From positions 62,001 through 126,000 of the forward strand of contig JADNRX010000008.1 of NCBI GenBank assembly GCA_015501595.1: a DNA stretch of 64,000 nt, given 5' to 3'. Numbering within the stretch: position 1 is the first letter of the stretch; every line of letters begins with the position of its first letter. Under the pieces are notes generated by a model. The model had not been told where the DNA came from. It made no database searches and saw nothing but the letters and a program-made list of their open reading frames with translations. Of the stretch, positions 1 to 12,400 are shown in pieces. Source of the DNA: Hymenopellis radicata (taxonomy: Eukaryota; Basidiomycota; Agaricomycetes; Agaricales; Physalacriaceae). A program made the translations under genes and the position numbers.

Positions 1-91
1 GAGCTGAGACATAGCGACGGCACGTGAGCCATCACGGAGACTATTTCACGTTTCCATTCTTTCCCTCAACGACGACTTCCCCACGACCAAG

Positions 92-1573
92 ATGACACTA
101 CACCAACAGGCGGAACAAACTGATAATCACTTGGAATTCGCTGTTCCTCCAACCGCAGCCTCGGATGCCTTTCCACAGACCAGGGGTCACAGTCGTCGTC
201 CATTTTCCATTGACTTGAGTCTTGAGCTCGAACACCAGCTCGAAATGGACTCGTTACCCAGTTCACCCGCCCACAACGCTACCACCCATGAGGACACACA
301 GCCTATACACGACTCCCTTGATCCCCAGATACTCGCCCATATTGTTATGCAGCTACGCCAGAACCTGGCGGACATGACCAAGGAACGAGACGACCTCTTG
401 CAGCTTGTTGCCAAATCGACTGCCAAGGAGGCAGAGCTCAACGACGCCTTGCAGCATATGACTGACAAGGCAACCGACTTGGACGAGTCGTACGCGGAGG
501 CAAAGAGGAAGCTGAAAGACGACGAGGAGGCTATTTCGATGCTACGGACCAAAGTGGAGGAGAGCAGGTAAATATCGACCGCTGCTCGTGCGCTAGTCTG
601 ACCTTTCTTCTAGGCGAGGGCTCATGAGGCTTCAATCGGAAAATCGCAGACAAAGTGTAGGGCCCATGACGCTGGACCTGTCGCGGGCGGGAAGCGTCTT
701 TGGCAGCCCACCGTCCTCGAAGCGTGCCTCTTTCACACCCCTCACCGGCTCATTTACTGCGCGGGGTCATATGCGCATGCATTCAGACTTTACGTCTGTC
801 GATGACCCTACTGGCCAGACCCTCATTATGGCCGACCACGCATCCACCAAAGCATCGCGTCGCACATCGGGCTTCTTTGCTCGCTCCCCGATGAACGATA
901 GGGACCCCCTAGAGTTGGAGCTGGAGGCGCTGCGCAAGGAGTTGCATGCGGTGAAGGATGAATTGGAGGAGACCAGGCATGAGCTCCGAGAGGCAACGAG
1001 GGCAAGGACGCGTCTGAAACATGCGTCAAAGCCCTGCGCGAGTTCATTTCAGAATTCAATGTTGGTTCTTCGTCTGTTGATTCCCCCATCACCGGTGAGC
1101 CCATCCCGAAGAAACAACCCTTCGCTGGCTCTGGCGGTTGGGGTTTCAACAAGCTCTGGAAGGTCGACACGTCCGTCAAGCCCACCGCTGGACAGCCCTC
1201 TGCCACGACGCCGTCTGCAGCGACGCCCAATTCTGCCAACCAGATGTCTTCCTCCACTGTTCCCCTCACTCGGAAAATAGGTGGATTCTTTGGGTCCCGT
1301 GCCAGTGTGTCTTCAGTGACATCCGACGCTTCTTCCCCGCACTTGCAGTCCAATGCTGCGATTCCATCTCAGCCATCCCATCGTACTTCGATCTACAGCT
1401 CCTCAGATGCCTCATCGGTAGCTGAACCCCTCAGTCCGACGAGCGAAGAAGCACATAACAACAATCATGTGGCTGTTCGTACCTCCTCTGAGATTGGCAG
1501 CATGGGTGGCTCTCCTCCACTTGATAACGACAAGATGCATGTTTCACCGGGCTCCGACGGTATAGCGGCATGA
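92..1573 (+). CDS. coiled-coil protein of unknown function
   Basis: Two exons joined by a clean intron at 568-613 (gtaaat...ttctag). The protein starts at the ATG at 92 and ends at the TGA at 1571-1573. The first exon holds a predicted coiled coil from about residue 75 to 160 (heptad-like QLRQNLADMTKERDD, then AKRKLKDDEEAISMLRTKVE). A Ser/Pro-rich linker and a second coiled coil (LEALRKELHAVKDELEETR) follow, and the tail is Ser/Thr-rich and likely disordered. Near 1005-1010 the frame must move by one base for the conserved-looking continuation ETCVKALREFISEFNVG to be read. No splice sites explain this, so a missing G is suspected. The layout resembles Sec2-type or other coiled-coil scaffold proteins, but I see no diagnostic motif and assign no function. 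The 5' end of the transcript lies close to the window edge. Confidence 0.7.
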
Positions 1574-3044
1574 GCGTTCTGTTCTGTTTACGACCTATAG
1601 ATTTCACGACCTTTTTTACGACATTATATTATAATCACGACTTGTACGATGGGGTTACGGTTCGCTTTGTATATGCGTCGTTTACTACACCGTTTTAATG
1701 GACTGGGCAGTCGGATGGAACTACAGCTGAGTGTTACCCCGCAATCGACTCTCAGGCCCCATGGAGCAAGACACACGAATTGAATTCATTGTGTGGGACG
1801 GTCAGTTAGCATCGTGTGGGACCGTGCGAGCGCTTGTTCGTATTGCTGGGTGGCAGTTAGAGTGAACAAGGATCGGGGGGACTTGCAGCATTTATCGGAC
1901 GCTTGTGCGCGCTCCAGACTACTTATGACGGGTATGAAGATAATCGTTCCTACTCTATTATTGAATGGTGTTGAAGTATTAATACCTTACAGCTTCCGTG
2001 TTGGTGCCAGGCTGTCTCGAGACATTCTTTGACATCTTGGAGTTTCGAGCAATCTTAGGTACTTGGGCAATGGGTTCAATGGACTCTTGTTCCTGGTATG
2101 AGCTACGGACGAGGTATACGGGATGGCCTACGTTCCGTAAGAACGCAGATCTGCGCCAGTCTTCATTGCAGCGCATAGCAGCCGGCATCCTCGGGACCGG
2201 CCTAACGAATGAGAGGAGGGGAGTATCATTTGGAAGGAAGGGCAAAGTCTAGACGAAGCTAGTTAGACCGAGTAAGTATGCGTGTATACACAGTGGCGTC
2301 AAGGTTAGCTCCTTGAGCTTGATCTGGCCTGTGGCCTCATGGTTCTATTGGGAGTGCTTGGACACGAGGTGGTCATCATCATCAATTACGGCGGTCATTC
2401 ACCATGTCAGAGTTCCCAGCGAAGCCGCCCCGAGACCATTGAAGAAAATGCAGCTGAAGAACACATGAAATGAACTCTGCGGGATCAACAAAGTCCGGAT
2501 CGATGTGCATGATCGGGGCGATCCTCTTTGTTGTTTTGATCACCAACACACGTGGAACTCTCGTGGCGCTGTTTCCGTTAAATCCTCTCCTGATGTGCCC
2601 CATATCGAACAAGAGCAAGGCCACGAGTAAGTGATGTCGGCGCTTTTTAATTTTTCGCGCAGGAAAGGGGCGCGCAGAGACTTGTTCGGTACCCGACGCG
2701 AAATTGTGTGAATGTAGGCTGGGGACTTGCTTTGGGTCTTATTAAAAGCAGTCGTGACCCCACGTCTGCGGGAGTCAGAAGAGAGTCAATAGGACACGAT
2801 ACCGAATTCCACTGGCGGCACTATCTCCTCCAGGTGTATCATCTCCTTCAAAGACGGATCATCTTCAATCAGTCGGCATTTGCGGTCCTACTGTGATTGG
2901 ATTCCAAGCTCTCCAATGGCCTCAAAATCGCAGACAATACGAGTTTATTCGCGCACACTTGGCGAGTGCTACCTCCAGTAGTCGTGTTTTCATCTGGCCT
3001 AATGGTGTTTTAGCGGCAGAGCACTCTGCGACGATAAAAAGAAC
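1574..3044. other. intergenic region, no gene recognised
   Basis: About 1.5 kb between the coiled-coil gene and the Zn2Cys6 regulator. Short open frames on both strands (for example 1979-2252 and 2382-2624) have no recognisable motifs, and no consistent splice pattern joins them. The right part is the presumed promoter of the downstream regulator. Confidence 0.5.
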
Positions 3045-3052
3045 TATAAAAG
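3045..3052 (+). promoter_or_regulatory. TATA-box-like site of the Zn2Cys6 regulator
   Basis: TATAAAAG lies 126 bases before the chosen ATG at 3178. That spacing suits a fungal core promoter with a leader of about 100 nt. Sequence match only. Confidence 0.35.
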
Positions 3053-3177
3053 GACTGCGAATCGAACAGCGTATTTCTGCATCCGCGGATTCATTACGGC
3101 AATCTCCGTGGCGTGAGCATCTCTCCAGCCCAGTCTCATTACCTCCCGGCGTCTCTTCTCTTTCTCTGACCACCATC

Positions 3178-6100
3178 ATGTCGTCCCCCGTTGGGAAACG
3201 CTCGGATCTGCACAGTGGCGACGACGGCGCCCAGAAAAAGCGTCGGAAGGGCGCGACTCGCCTGAGCTGTGCTGAGTGCCGTCGGTAAGTCAAATAACAT
3301 ATACCTCCGTTATAGCAAATGTTTGATCTATCCTCGCCAGATTGAAGTTGCGCTGCGATCGTTCTATTCCCTGCAGCTCCTGCGTCAAAAGAGGCTGCGG
3401 GGCCATCTGCCCCGATGTGTGTTCCCCACAATCCCCCCATCGCCCCCGCGCCCGGCTAACTCTTTCCCTCAGGGCTCTCTTACGACGGGCCAAGGAAACC
3501 GGCGAGTGCAAGTCATTTTTTGAGCAAGCGGAAATCTCATCATGTATGACTCTTTCCAGCTTTGTCCTTGCCTCCACCCAGGAGCTGCACGAAAAGATAT
3601 CCGAGCTCGCGAACCGTGTCCGCGAACTCGAGGATGCGCTCCGAAATAGTCACAGCCGCCTCTCGAATGAGCCGCATGCGCTTCTCTCCGAGGAGCTCCT
3701 CAAGATAAAGGCTCCCCTCCAGCGCGAGGCCCCTGCCCTCAGGAATACCAGTGTTCACAGCATCAAGGAGGAGGAGCAGAATCCAGATGTGGTCGACGCT
3801 TTCGGAACATTATCGCTGAGCTTATCTGGACGTGCCAAGTATTATGGGCAGACTGCTAATTCCTGGGTTCGTGCGGGTTCCTCTCTTGCGTAAGTGGCAT
3901 GAAACTGATTTGATTGCCCTCTAGTACTGGCTGCAGGTTGCTACTACTTCTCTTCATCTCTGAAACGCCACTGATCCCCGATACCGCCACAGAACCAAGA
4001 TAGCGATGATACTGAATTCGAGGACCAGATGGCCGAACTGTTGACCCTCCTTCCCGCCCAGATTCTCACTAAAGCCTCTGCGTTTCCGGTGTCCGTAGGC
4101 CTTCAGCATGCGTCACCTGACAGTGATCCAGCTAGCATTCAAAACTTGACGTGGTACCTGCCACCGGCCGAAAGGGCGGCGGAGCTGCGCTCAATATACT
4201 ATCGACATGCGGCTTGGATGTGGGGGGGTTCTTTTACATCTCAATGACCAGTCAGCTCACGGACGCGCTAGGTATAATCCGATTCCGGAGGAGTCGTTCG
4301 ACTTTGAAGTTTACCAGCTGTTCTATGGCTCTAGTGTACCCACAATGGCCGATGATCCTCTGCTGTCGCACCGCTTGTCCCTCATCTTTCTGGTGTTCGC
4401 TATTGGAACATTAATGGACACAAACATGCCGGCATACCACATCGAAGCGGAAAAGTACTTTCAATTGTCGCGAGCTGCTCTTTTCCACGACTCTTTCGTG
4501 GATTCGCCGACGATCAACGCAGTGCAGGCCTTGGTATGTCTTCTCACGCGGATTCAGCTTCTTGAGATCTTGACGCTACGAGTGCAGTATCTGATGACGT
4601 TTTACCTATTCTTGGCCGACCGTCATGGTACGGCATCGGGCGCACGTTGGGCTCTAATGGGTATGGCGGTAAAAGTTGCCCAGAGTGTATGTATCAAGCC
4701 AAATTTTCGCTTTGGGTCTCATGCTCACATCCTTTTTTCATGCAGATCGGTCTTCGTGCGTTCACGCGTTTGTTCCGTGTCTATCTCCGCTGATTAGATC
4801 TATCTGTCTGTCTGTCAGATCGTGACAGCGGTCGTTGGAACGGCGTTGACCCACACGAGACTCAACGCCGACGCGAGCTCTTTTGGGAGATGTTCACGTA
4901 CGATTCGTGGCAGTGTCTGACGTTTGGACGCCCGCCTTCATTTGCGCTGGCACATTTCGACTGCAAGATGCCGCATGAGGGCGACACCGCTGATGACAAG
5001 AGCTGTACGTGTCTTATTAAGACAGCCTTCTAGGGTCTGGCTAACGCTGCATATAGTTCACGCGTGGAAACATCGCTTCTCGTCCGAGTGCATGAATCTT
5101 CTCCACGATCAGGCCTTCGGAGCAAAGACGCCCACTTACGCTACCATTTTGCAACTCGATCGCAAACTACGTGCCTTCCCTGTACCTCCGGTACTCCAAG
5201 TGGCTGGCTTCGGAAGCTCAGAACCGCGCCCCGGGGGCTTCCCCGAAACGATCATGTTGACTTTACAGCGGCACATCGTCCTTGCCATCCGGGAGATGAG
5301 TTAGTGCGATTCATCTGCTGCATGAGTCGTTTCTCATGAAAATGATTTTAGATCTGTTGTACCTGCACCGTAGTTTCTTTGCGCGCGCTATCAGTGATCA
5401 TCCGAAGGATCCTCTCGGTAGTCCTTACGGGACTTCGGTCATTGCAGCTTACAGAAGCGCGGGTTCTCTCATCGCACTGATGCGAAATTTGCATACGCAA
5501 TTGAAAGAACCTAGTGAGCGCATATGGTTCCTCTGGGGCCATATGTTTTCGTGCGCAGTTAGTCTTTAATTTACTTTAGTCTTCCAAGACTAACATACTG
5601 TTAGATTGTCCTCGGATCTATTGTGACGCGATGTCCTTCGATGAGTTTAGCGCCATCGGCTCTTGTACAGCTCGACTCGGCATGCGAACTATTCTCAAAG
5701 GCGGCTGCAGGATTCAGAGCCGAGAAAGTTCTGGTACGGTTTCGCTTCCACGACATGTCTGCGCGCTCACGTCCTTATCCAGGATATTATGATTCATTTG
5801 CGTGCCCGTGCGCACCAGAGTCTGGATGACTTCCGGAAGGGCAAGGGCTCGCCTATAGGCCGTCATCACATGCAGGAGCCGCAGTCTCCCAACGATGACG
5901 ACGAGCTAGCCATGTTGGGCGGTAAAACACGGCTCGTCAAGAAGGAAGAGCCGTCGTCGCCTCTTCTGCTGGACCGATCCCGAATACGCAGAATCCCGTC
6001 GTCCCTCTCCCTCTGGCGGGCGTCGATATGGATCGCAACATGCTGGAATATCTGAGCTCGTTCTCTCATCCTGGCCAGCAGCAGCAGCCGCAGCCTGTGT

Positions 6101-6581
6101 CGGCAGGCTCGCACGGGTCGTTCTCCGACCTTGAAATGTCTCCCGTTTCGATGTACGGCATGTCGAGCATCTCGCCAACGTCTGCATATCCGCCCGACAC
6201 CGCTTTCATGAACCAGCCGCCGATGATGCAAAGTCACCAGCAACAGAGCCCCCCTCGTCGGGTGGACATCGGTCTTCGCATAGCATGTCCAACGGTAATG
6301 GGATGAACGGCGGCTCACATTCCAACGGCATGAACGGGAATACTATACAGACCAACGGGATGGCGCCACCACAGGTCAATTCGTTCCCGCAGTATTTCCC
6401 CGTGTATGACTACGGCAATGGGATGTCGTCGATGGCGATGGACACTGGGTACGGCTCCACGCCATGTTGGAGTCCAACCCGCGACCTGGGGGCAGCGCAG
6501 GTCTGGTTCTGGGTCCCCGGAGCCAACACGATACATTCGACGTGGCAGGACTTTGTGGCGCTGCAGATGAATCACAATTGA
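3178..6581 (+). CDS. Zn2Cys6 fungal-specific transcription factor (copy 1)
   Basis: A nuclear DNA-binding regulator of the fungal Zn2Cys6 plus fungal_trans middle-homology type. Exon 1 (from the ATG at 3178) carries a basic stretch and the first two cysteines (CAEC). After the intron at about 3284-3339 the rest follows as RRLKLRCDRSIPCSSC then VKRGCGAICP, giving C-x2-C-x6-C-x5-C-x2-C-x8-C. A coiled coil (ELHEKISELANRVRELEDAL) is the likely dimerisation element. The middle domain runs across many short exons from about 4020 to 5800 (AWKHRFSSECMNLLHDQAFG). The tail is Gln/Gly/Asn/Met-rich and ends TWQDFVALQMNHN. An intron at 3502-3559 appears to use a GC donor. Around 6248-6254 a C run seems one base short, shifting the frame. 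It is paralogous to the gene at 31227-34712. Targets are unknown. Confidence 0.85.
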
Positions 6582-7615
6582 GATCTTGTTGGACTGTCTT
6601 ATGTATTTTTTTCTTTACTTTGTTTTCGCTTGCACGCTCTGCAGTTTATCGTACTAGTTTGATCTTGTAGTTCGAGAGTAATCCCTTTGTATATTGTATT
6701 GTAGCCTGTATCTTTCCGCTGTAAACCTTTGTTATCGTTCAGTGTTTCGGTCATTGTAGTAGCGAAAGTTATTGCGACTTGCCTGAGAATCGTACGGCCA
6801 AGCTAGATGAATTGATTTACTACGGTGTAAGAAAGGCCTTATCAATTCAGTAAGTTATTGTTGGTTCATTACTAGGGCAGAGGAGGACTCCGGGGAACTC
6901 ACTTTCCTCCGCAATGTTCAACCTGAGGCACTTACCTCTTCCTCACTCAGGGTAACTTCCAATGCATCCATGTTCTCCCGCAGGTACTACAGAACGCGCG
7001 GTTACATCAGGTCGACAGTTGTCCGGACTGATTGAAGTGAAGTGAAATGATTTTCTTGGTCCCAGGAATGACAACGAACTCTAGGCCTTGAGCAAGATCC
7101 ACGCTAGTGCCGTCTATCGCCTTGATTCGATCCGAAGCTTCCAGGACCTTTGGGAAATTCTCCTTGCCGTAGGAGAGTCAACGCCACACCAAACATGTCC
7201 AACAACTGTAACTCACCGAGGAGGCGCAAGTCGTCTGCGGCGAACTAGAAAAGGCATTTACGGTGATCCCAAGCTCGCGAGTAAGTAGCTTGAAGGATGC
7301 CGACTTTTGGACCCTCGATACGCACTGGCATGAGAGGACCGAATTGGATAGCAGCATTGAGAACACACACTTGATCAGAACTCTAACGCGCGCACACTTA
7401 GCAACTTGAAGTAGCTAAGCCATGAAGCGCGATCTCTCACGATGCTGGTAGTACAAGTCGATGTAGTCGACCCCAAACCACTCCAAAAATCTCACACATC
7501 CAAAACAAATCTGAATGGTCCTCCAATTTGCTATGCCTATGAAGCTACTTACGACTTATCTATATACTACTGATACCTACCAAGTAAGAAATAAATTGAT
7601 AACAGCGAACTCTCT
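6582..7615. other. intergenic region, no gene recognised
   Basis: About 1 kb between the 3' ends of the regulator (+) and the FAD monooxygenase (-). It is AT-richer than the flanking genes. Only short unrelated open frames are present (7088-7288, 7178-7366), without motifs. It presumably holds the two 3' UTRs and terminators. Confidence 0.5.
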
Positions 7616-8751
7616 TCACTCAGGCGGCGGCCCATGACTCTCCATAAACTCCTTGAACGGAATCGGCGCCCTGTCATTAAACATTATATCCATCCCCTGC
7701 ATCGTCTCCTCCGCCATTTTGCTCATCCTCCCAAACATCCCCCTCTCATACGCCCTCACCGCCGTCCCCAAATCGCCCGGACTCCTCAACACCTCCTGCG
7801 CAAGCTCCATCCCATCCACAGCGCATTATTCACCCCCTCCCCCGCAAACGGCGTCATCACATGCGCCGCATCCCCCAACAGCGTCACCCCCGCCCTCGTC
7901 TCCCACGTATGGTCCACCGGCAGCATCACCAGCTTCCTCTCCACGATCCAATCATCTCCAGAAAGCAACACCAAATTCTTATTCGCCTCGCTCCAGTCCC
8001 CAAATGCTCCTCCACGAACCGCCGCTTGTCCCGAGGAAACTGGAACGCCTGATCCTCCAGCCACGTCTCCGGCACGCGCAACATCGCGTACGTGCGCACG
8101 CTCCCGTCGCCCTGGCGCTGCCCGAACAGGGCCTTGTTGTCGCTCAAGCAGGAGTAGGTTCCTTGCCCGACGAGCGTGAGCATGTCGGGGTGCGTCGTGT
8201 GGAATTCTACGCTGCTGATCCCAGAGTAGAACGGCGTCACGTCCGTAAGAAGAGGCCGTAACGCGCGACCAAGCCCCGTCAGCGCCGACGACGAGGTCGA
8301 ACCCGCCAGCCGTGGATCCATCCGCGAGGGTGATGGCAAACTTGTTCCCGGTGGATTCGGGGGCGACAGAAACGACCTTGGATCCCCACCGGATGCATTC
8401 AGCGGGAAGAGACTCGATGAACATGCGCCTGAGCTGCGCGCGGTCGACCTCTGGGCGCTCCTGGCCGGGATTCTCCTCGTCGATGTGAAGAAAGCCAGTT
8501 TTGTCCGCGAGCCGGAGCGTGTCGCCCTCTGGTCGGACGATCTTTTGGAACTCGGCTGTCAGCCCCGCGGCAGCGATGGCGCGCTGCCCGGTCTGCTCGT
8601 GGATATCCAGCGAACCGCCTTGGCCGCGCGCGGACGCGGATGCATCGAGTTCGAAGAGGGTGGGTGTTATACCGCCCTGGTGGAGGATACGCGCAAAAGT
8701 GAGACCGCTAGGGCCCGCACCAACGATGGCAATAGATGGCTTTGGGGTCAT
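7616..8751 (-). CDS. FAD-dependent aromatic-ring monooxygenase, frame broken three times
   Basis: A flavoprotein monooxygenase of the salicylate/p-hydroxybenzoate hydroxylase class (PF01494), which uses NAD(P)H and O2 to hydroxylate small aromatic or polycyclic substrates. Seen directly: the N-terminal dinucleotide fold IAIVGAGPSGLTFA, the DG motif (FDLVVGADGAWSRV) and the C-terminal GD motif TLLGDAAHVMTPFAGEGVNN. The gene is intronless, unusual for this window. Three single-base problems interrupt it: near 8252 (apparently one extra T), near 7985 (a G run one short) and near 7816 (one base missing before VDGMELAQEV). Corrected, it would be about 378 residues, near family size. It is either a recent pseudogene or sequence error; similar indels in core genes nearby favour error. 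It lies 37 kb from the polyketide cluster and is probably unrelated to it. Confidence 0.8.
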
Positions 8752-9430
8752 AGCGTTGTGGTTGTGTGGTCGTTGGAAAGAGAACCGCTATCCCCTATAT
8801 TATTTATATTGTCGATGTGCCGCGATGCAATGTCATCCGGAACGGGTAATGAACGCGACGCGTGTTATGGAGAGTGTATCGACGTCCAAAATTAGATCAT
8901 GTGGCACGGACTGCTTGCCGCCGGTAGTACGCGTAGTCCTTTTTCGTCGGCACTTGCGTATGCTCCTCCCATGCAACTTGAGAACCTGTAGTCTCGTTAC
9001 TCAGACTCAATGAGATGAAGGAAGACAGGAGAACCTACACCAGGGAGCGACTCCAGTTGTACCCGAAATCGAAGGGGTCTCCGAGTGGCTCGGGTCGTAC
9101 TGTGGGACATGAGCATCATGAGACGCAGCGCGTAGTACAAATCGTCAGTTTTGTGGCAACTCTTCGAGGCGCAACCGACACCTTGAATCGCGCCTCATCG
9201 TCTTCGTTAAGGCCAAGGAAGGCGCTGAGATCCATAGCACCAAAGCCGATCGGGTTCATGAGCGCGTGTGTACTAGCTTCAGTCATGGTAATGGGAAGTA
9301 ATATATATTATTAGCACTCAGCGAGACTTAGCACGGAAGATCTTAGGCAGTCAAAGAAGAAATCCAATTAAGAAAAAACATAGAAAAATATCCGAGTAAG
9401 GAGATGTACATGTAAAGCGATTGTCCACGA
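8752..9430. other. intergenic region between FAD monooxygenase and clathrin genes
   Basis: About 680 bases holding the promoter of the minus-strand monooxygenase and the 3' UTR of the minus-strand clathrin gene. Plus-strand open frames at 8485-9314 are shadows or lack motifs. Nothing else was recognised. Confidence 0.5.
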
Positions 9431-12400
9431 TTAATAACCAAAGCCAGTCATAGCCTGAGGAGTGCACGGTCAATTTGAGAATTTGACGGAGAACAGAGGA
9501 TTACTCACCGGATGTAAGCCATTCATACCAGGAGGATGCGCTCCCGCAAAGCTGAGAAAATGTGAGATTAGACGAAACGTGATGCTCGAGCTACATTCAC
9601 GTACCCATTCGTCAGAAGTAATGTGCCAGGATTGATCATGGGTGCCTCAGCCTCCGCTTGTTCCTTTTGAATCTCCTTCTTAGATCGCTCCTTGACTTCT
9701 TTCTCAAGTTGCCTCAACTGAAAGCAGCATCAGCGTCAGATATTCGGAGCATTCTAAGAAAGCCAACCTTTTCCACAAGCGAACGCTGTATTTGAATCTT
9801 ATATGGCATGAAGAAGTCGTTGAGTCCGTGTTGCCACGAGAGCTCCTCCACAACATCTGAACGGAGCAAGTCGAAGCAGATGTACAGCATCGAGGCAAAG
9901 CATTCTCGATTGCCAATGTCGACGAAGTAAGATAGGAGATCCTCGGCGACATCTGTCGAGGCGGAGACGGCAGCGGTAACCATCGCGTCCTTGTAGAGCT
10001 TGTCTTGCTTGGATAACGCTATTGAGTCTTCCCAGCGTTTGTTTTTCTACATGGAAGGTTAAATGGTAGTACGAGCTCAAGTGTGTGCCAACATACCTTG
10101 TACAGATGTGCGGCCAATCTCCTGAACTCCAGTAACTCATGTCGCTCCAGACGCTGTGCAAGTTCGACGTTCTTGAAATTGTCGAAACTGTCTATGGAAT
10201 CCCGCAAAGTTTCGTAATCCTCTTCCTCAATCAACAGGTCGTTGTATGCTTCATTGACGGCCTCGATGTTAAGCTACAAAGTTGTCAGTTGAAGAAAGAT
10301 TATCACGAGTGGCTGTTCTCACATGTTGAACCGCGATCAAATATGAACGAATGAGAGGAATGTGGTCGGCGACACGGAATATGCGGACAACACGACTGTG
10401 GTCAATACGAGGGATGAGGACAGACAACAGATCGGTCAGCAGGAGCGGTTGCTCAGTCAGGTAGAACTGTAGAGCTTTGTAGTAGCTAAACTCCAAATGA
10501 GACATGATCAGACGGTAAGAGTTGACGAGCTCACATTTCGACATTAGCAGCCCGTACGATGACATCCTTGAATTGATTGTGGTCCCAAGCGTTAGCAGAC
10601 CGTTCAATCATGGCGAGGGCCGCATTATCCTATCATATTGGGTAAATTTGATGCCAACGACATAAAAAAAAGGCTTACGAATTCGTCGTACTTGATGTAC
10701 AGGAATACCAACTCAGGCCAAAGGTGTGCCTTCTCGGTTGCTTTAATGACCTTCGGAATGTTGATACGCGAGACAAACAACTTCAAATGTTCCATCACTT
10801 GAGGAGAATGAGATGAGACCGATTACGCTAAGCAGAAAACATACGTTTGTTGGGCTTGTACTTGCTGAGCAGAATGGCAAGTTCCGTGAAGATACCCATG
10901 TGGGCGCGCTCCAAGCTGAGACCGGCTTCCAGAAGACTGATAATCTCTTCGAAGTAGCCACGTCTCTCGTACATCGTCAGAAGCCCGGTGAGTTCCTCCT
11001 GTTAAGAGAGCTATGAACACCAGAACATCACCACTGAGCTAAATCTTACCGCATGAACAACGATGTTGAGACCACAAATTTGAGCCAAACGGAATTCAGA
11101 CTTTTCGATACAAGCAGCATGTACCTGCTTCCAGACCCTGAGCAAGGTCAGACATACAGATAGTTCCGGTGTCAAACGAAGACATACTGTGTGTTCCCGG
11201 CTTTCCTTGCACTCTCCACCGCAGCCTGGTTCTCCCCTAGATAGATGAGAGTGGTTGCGAGACGAGCCCAGTTCGAGATGCTGGTGAAGAGAAGCTTGGC
11301 AGCCTGGTAAAGCTCGTCTTCGAAGCACTTCTCTCCGACTTCAAGAATATCGGCAACATTGGTCATGCCGAGGAAGTCCTCCATGTCATGCAAACGATCA
11401 GTTTTCGCGTAAGCATAAGCCAACTCTGTGTCGATCTTGGGCTCCCGTAACGACTTTGCGAGCCATCTGCAGGAAACGAACAAGGTCGTCGTGTTTGCCG
11501 GCGCGGTTTGAGATCTCGATGACTTCGGTAAAGTTCGAAGGATCCTCCGCCTTGATGTACGAATCTGTAAAGAGGTGAAAACATGTCACTCAGTAAGAAG
11601 AAAAAGCCCTACCAATGGAGTCCTTGATGCGCAGACCATCCAACTGAGCCTTGGCAAGCCGACTCCACACTTCAGGGCGGTTGACTTTGTTCGCGTACTC
11701 GAGACCACGGTCAATGGACACGATGTGCTCTACCAGGACGTTCATCGCCATTGCGTGCTGCTCGTATTTCTTGTAGATGGTGAAAGCTTCTTCGAACAGT
11801 CCATGATCCGTGGCGATCTTGGCAATATCACCCGCATCGTAGTTCTCGAGCTTGTTGATATACCCCACGACCTTGCCCTTGTCAGCACGGATGGCGGTGA
11901 GCAACAGTAGGTTTTGCAGGTTCTTGTTATCGCTGAACGGTGATGGCTCGATGATAATCTTCTCGAGTAGTTCAATCAACTCGATTGGAAGATCAGCCGT
12001 TAAGAAAGCCTTGACTGTGACTGAAACATCGTCAGGGTCAGTGCACTCAGGTAGGGCCGTTGCAACAATCTAAGCCATGGTCAGCTGATTACCACTGGGA
12101 GGTTACAGCAAGGACTTACTTGGTCGATCAGTTGGCGGCGATAGATGTTGTCCGGGACCAGAACCTGCGACCATAGATCTGCCTCTCGGCGCTTGACGAG
12201 GTAACGAGCTTGTTGCTTGAACATGGAGTTCTCGTTGGTGATAGCGACTAACTCCTCATCGCAGAAGCCCTTAGCATAAGCGATATATGCGAGGTACGGG
12301 TCGCGTTTTTCGCAGAACTTTCCAACGACGAGAGGCTCGTATAGCTATTAAAAAGTGAGCCACCTTGGTTAATGGAAATACGAGACACGACCGACGTTGT

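Noticed and set aside
7616..8751. FAD monooxygenase as the Str9-type rearrangement enzyme of the polyketide cluster
   Set aside because: It is 37 kb from the PKS with clathrin, LEO1 and other core genes between, and its frame is broken. The expected oxygenase is more likely beyond 64000.
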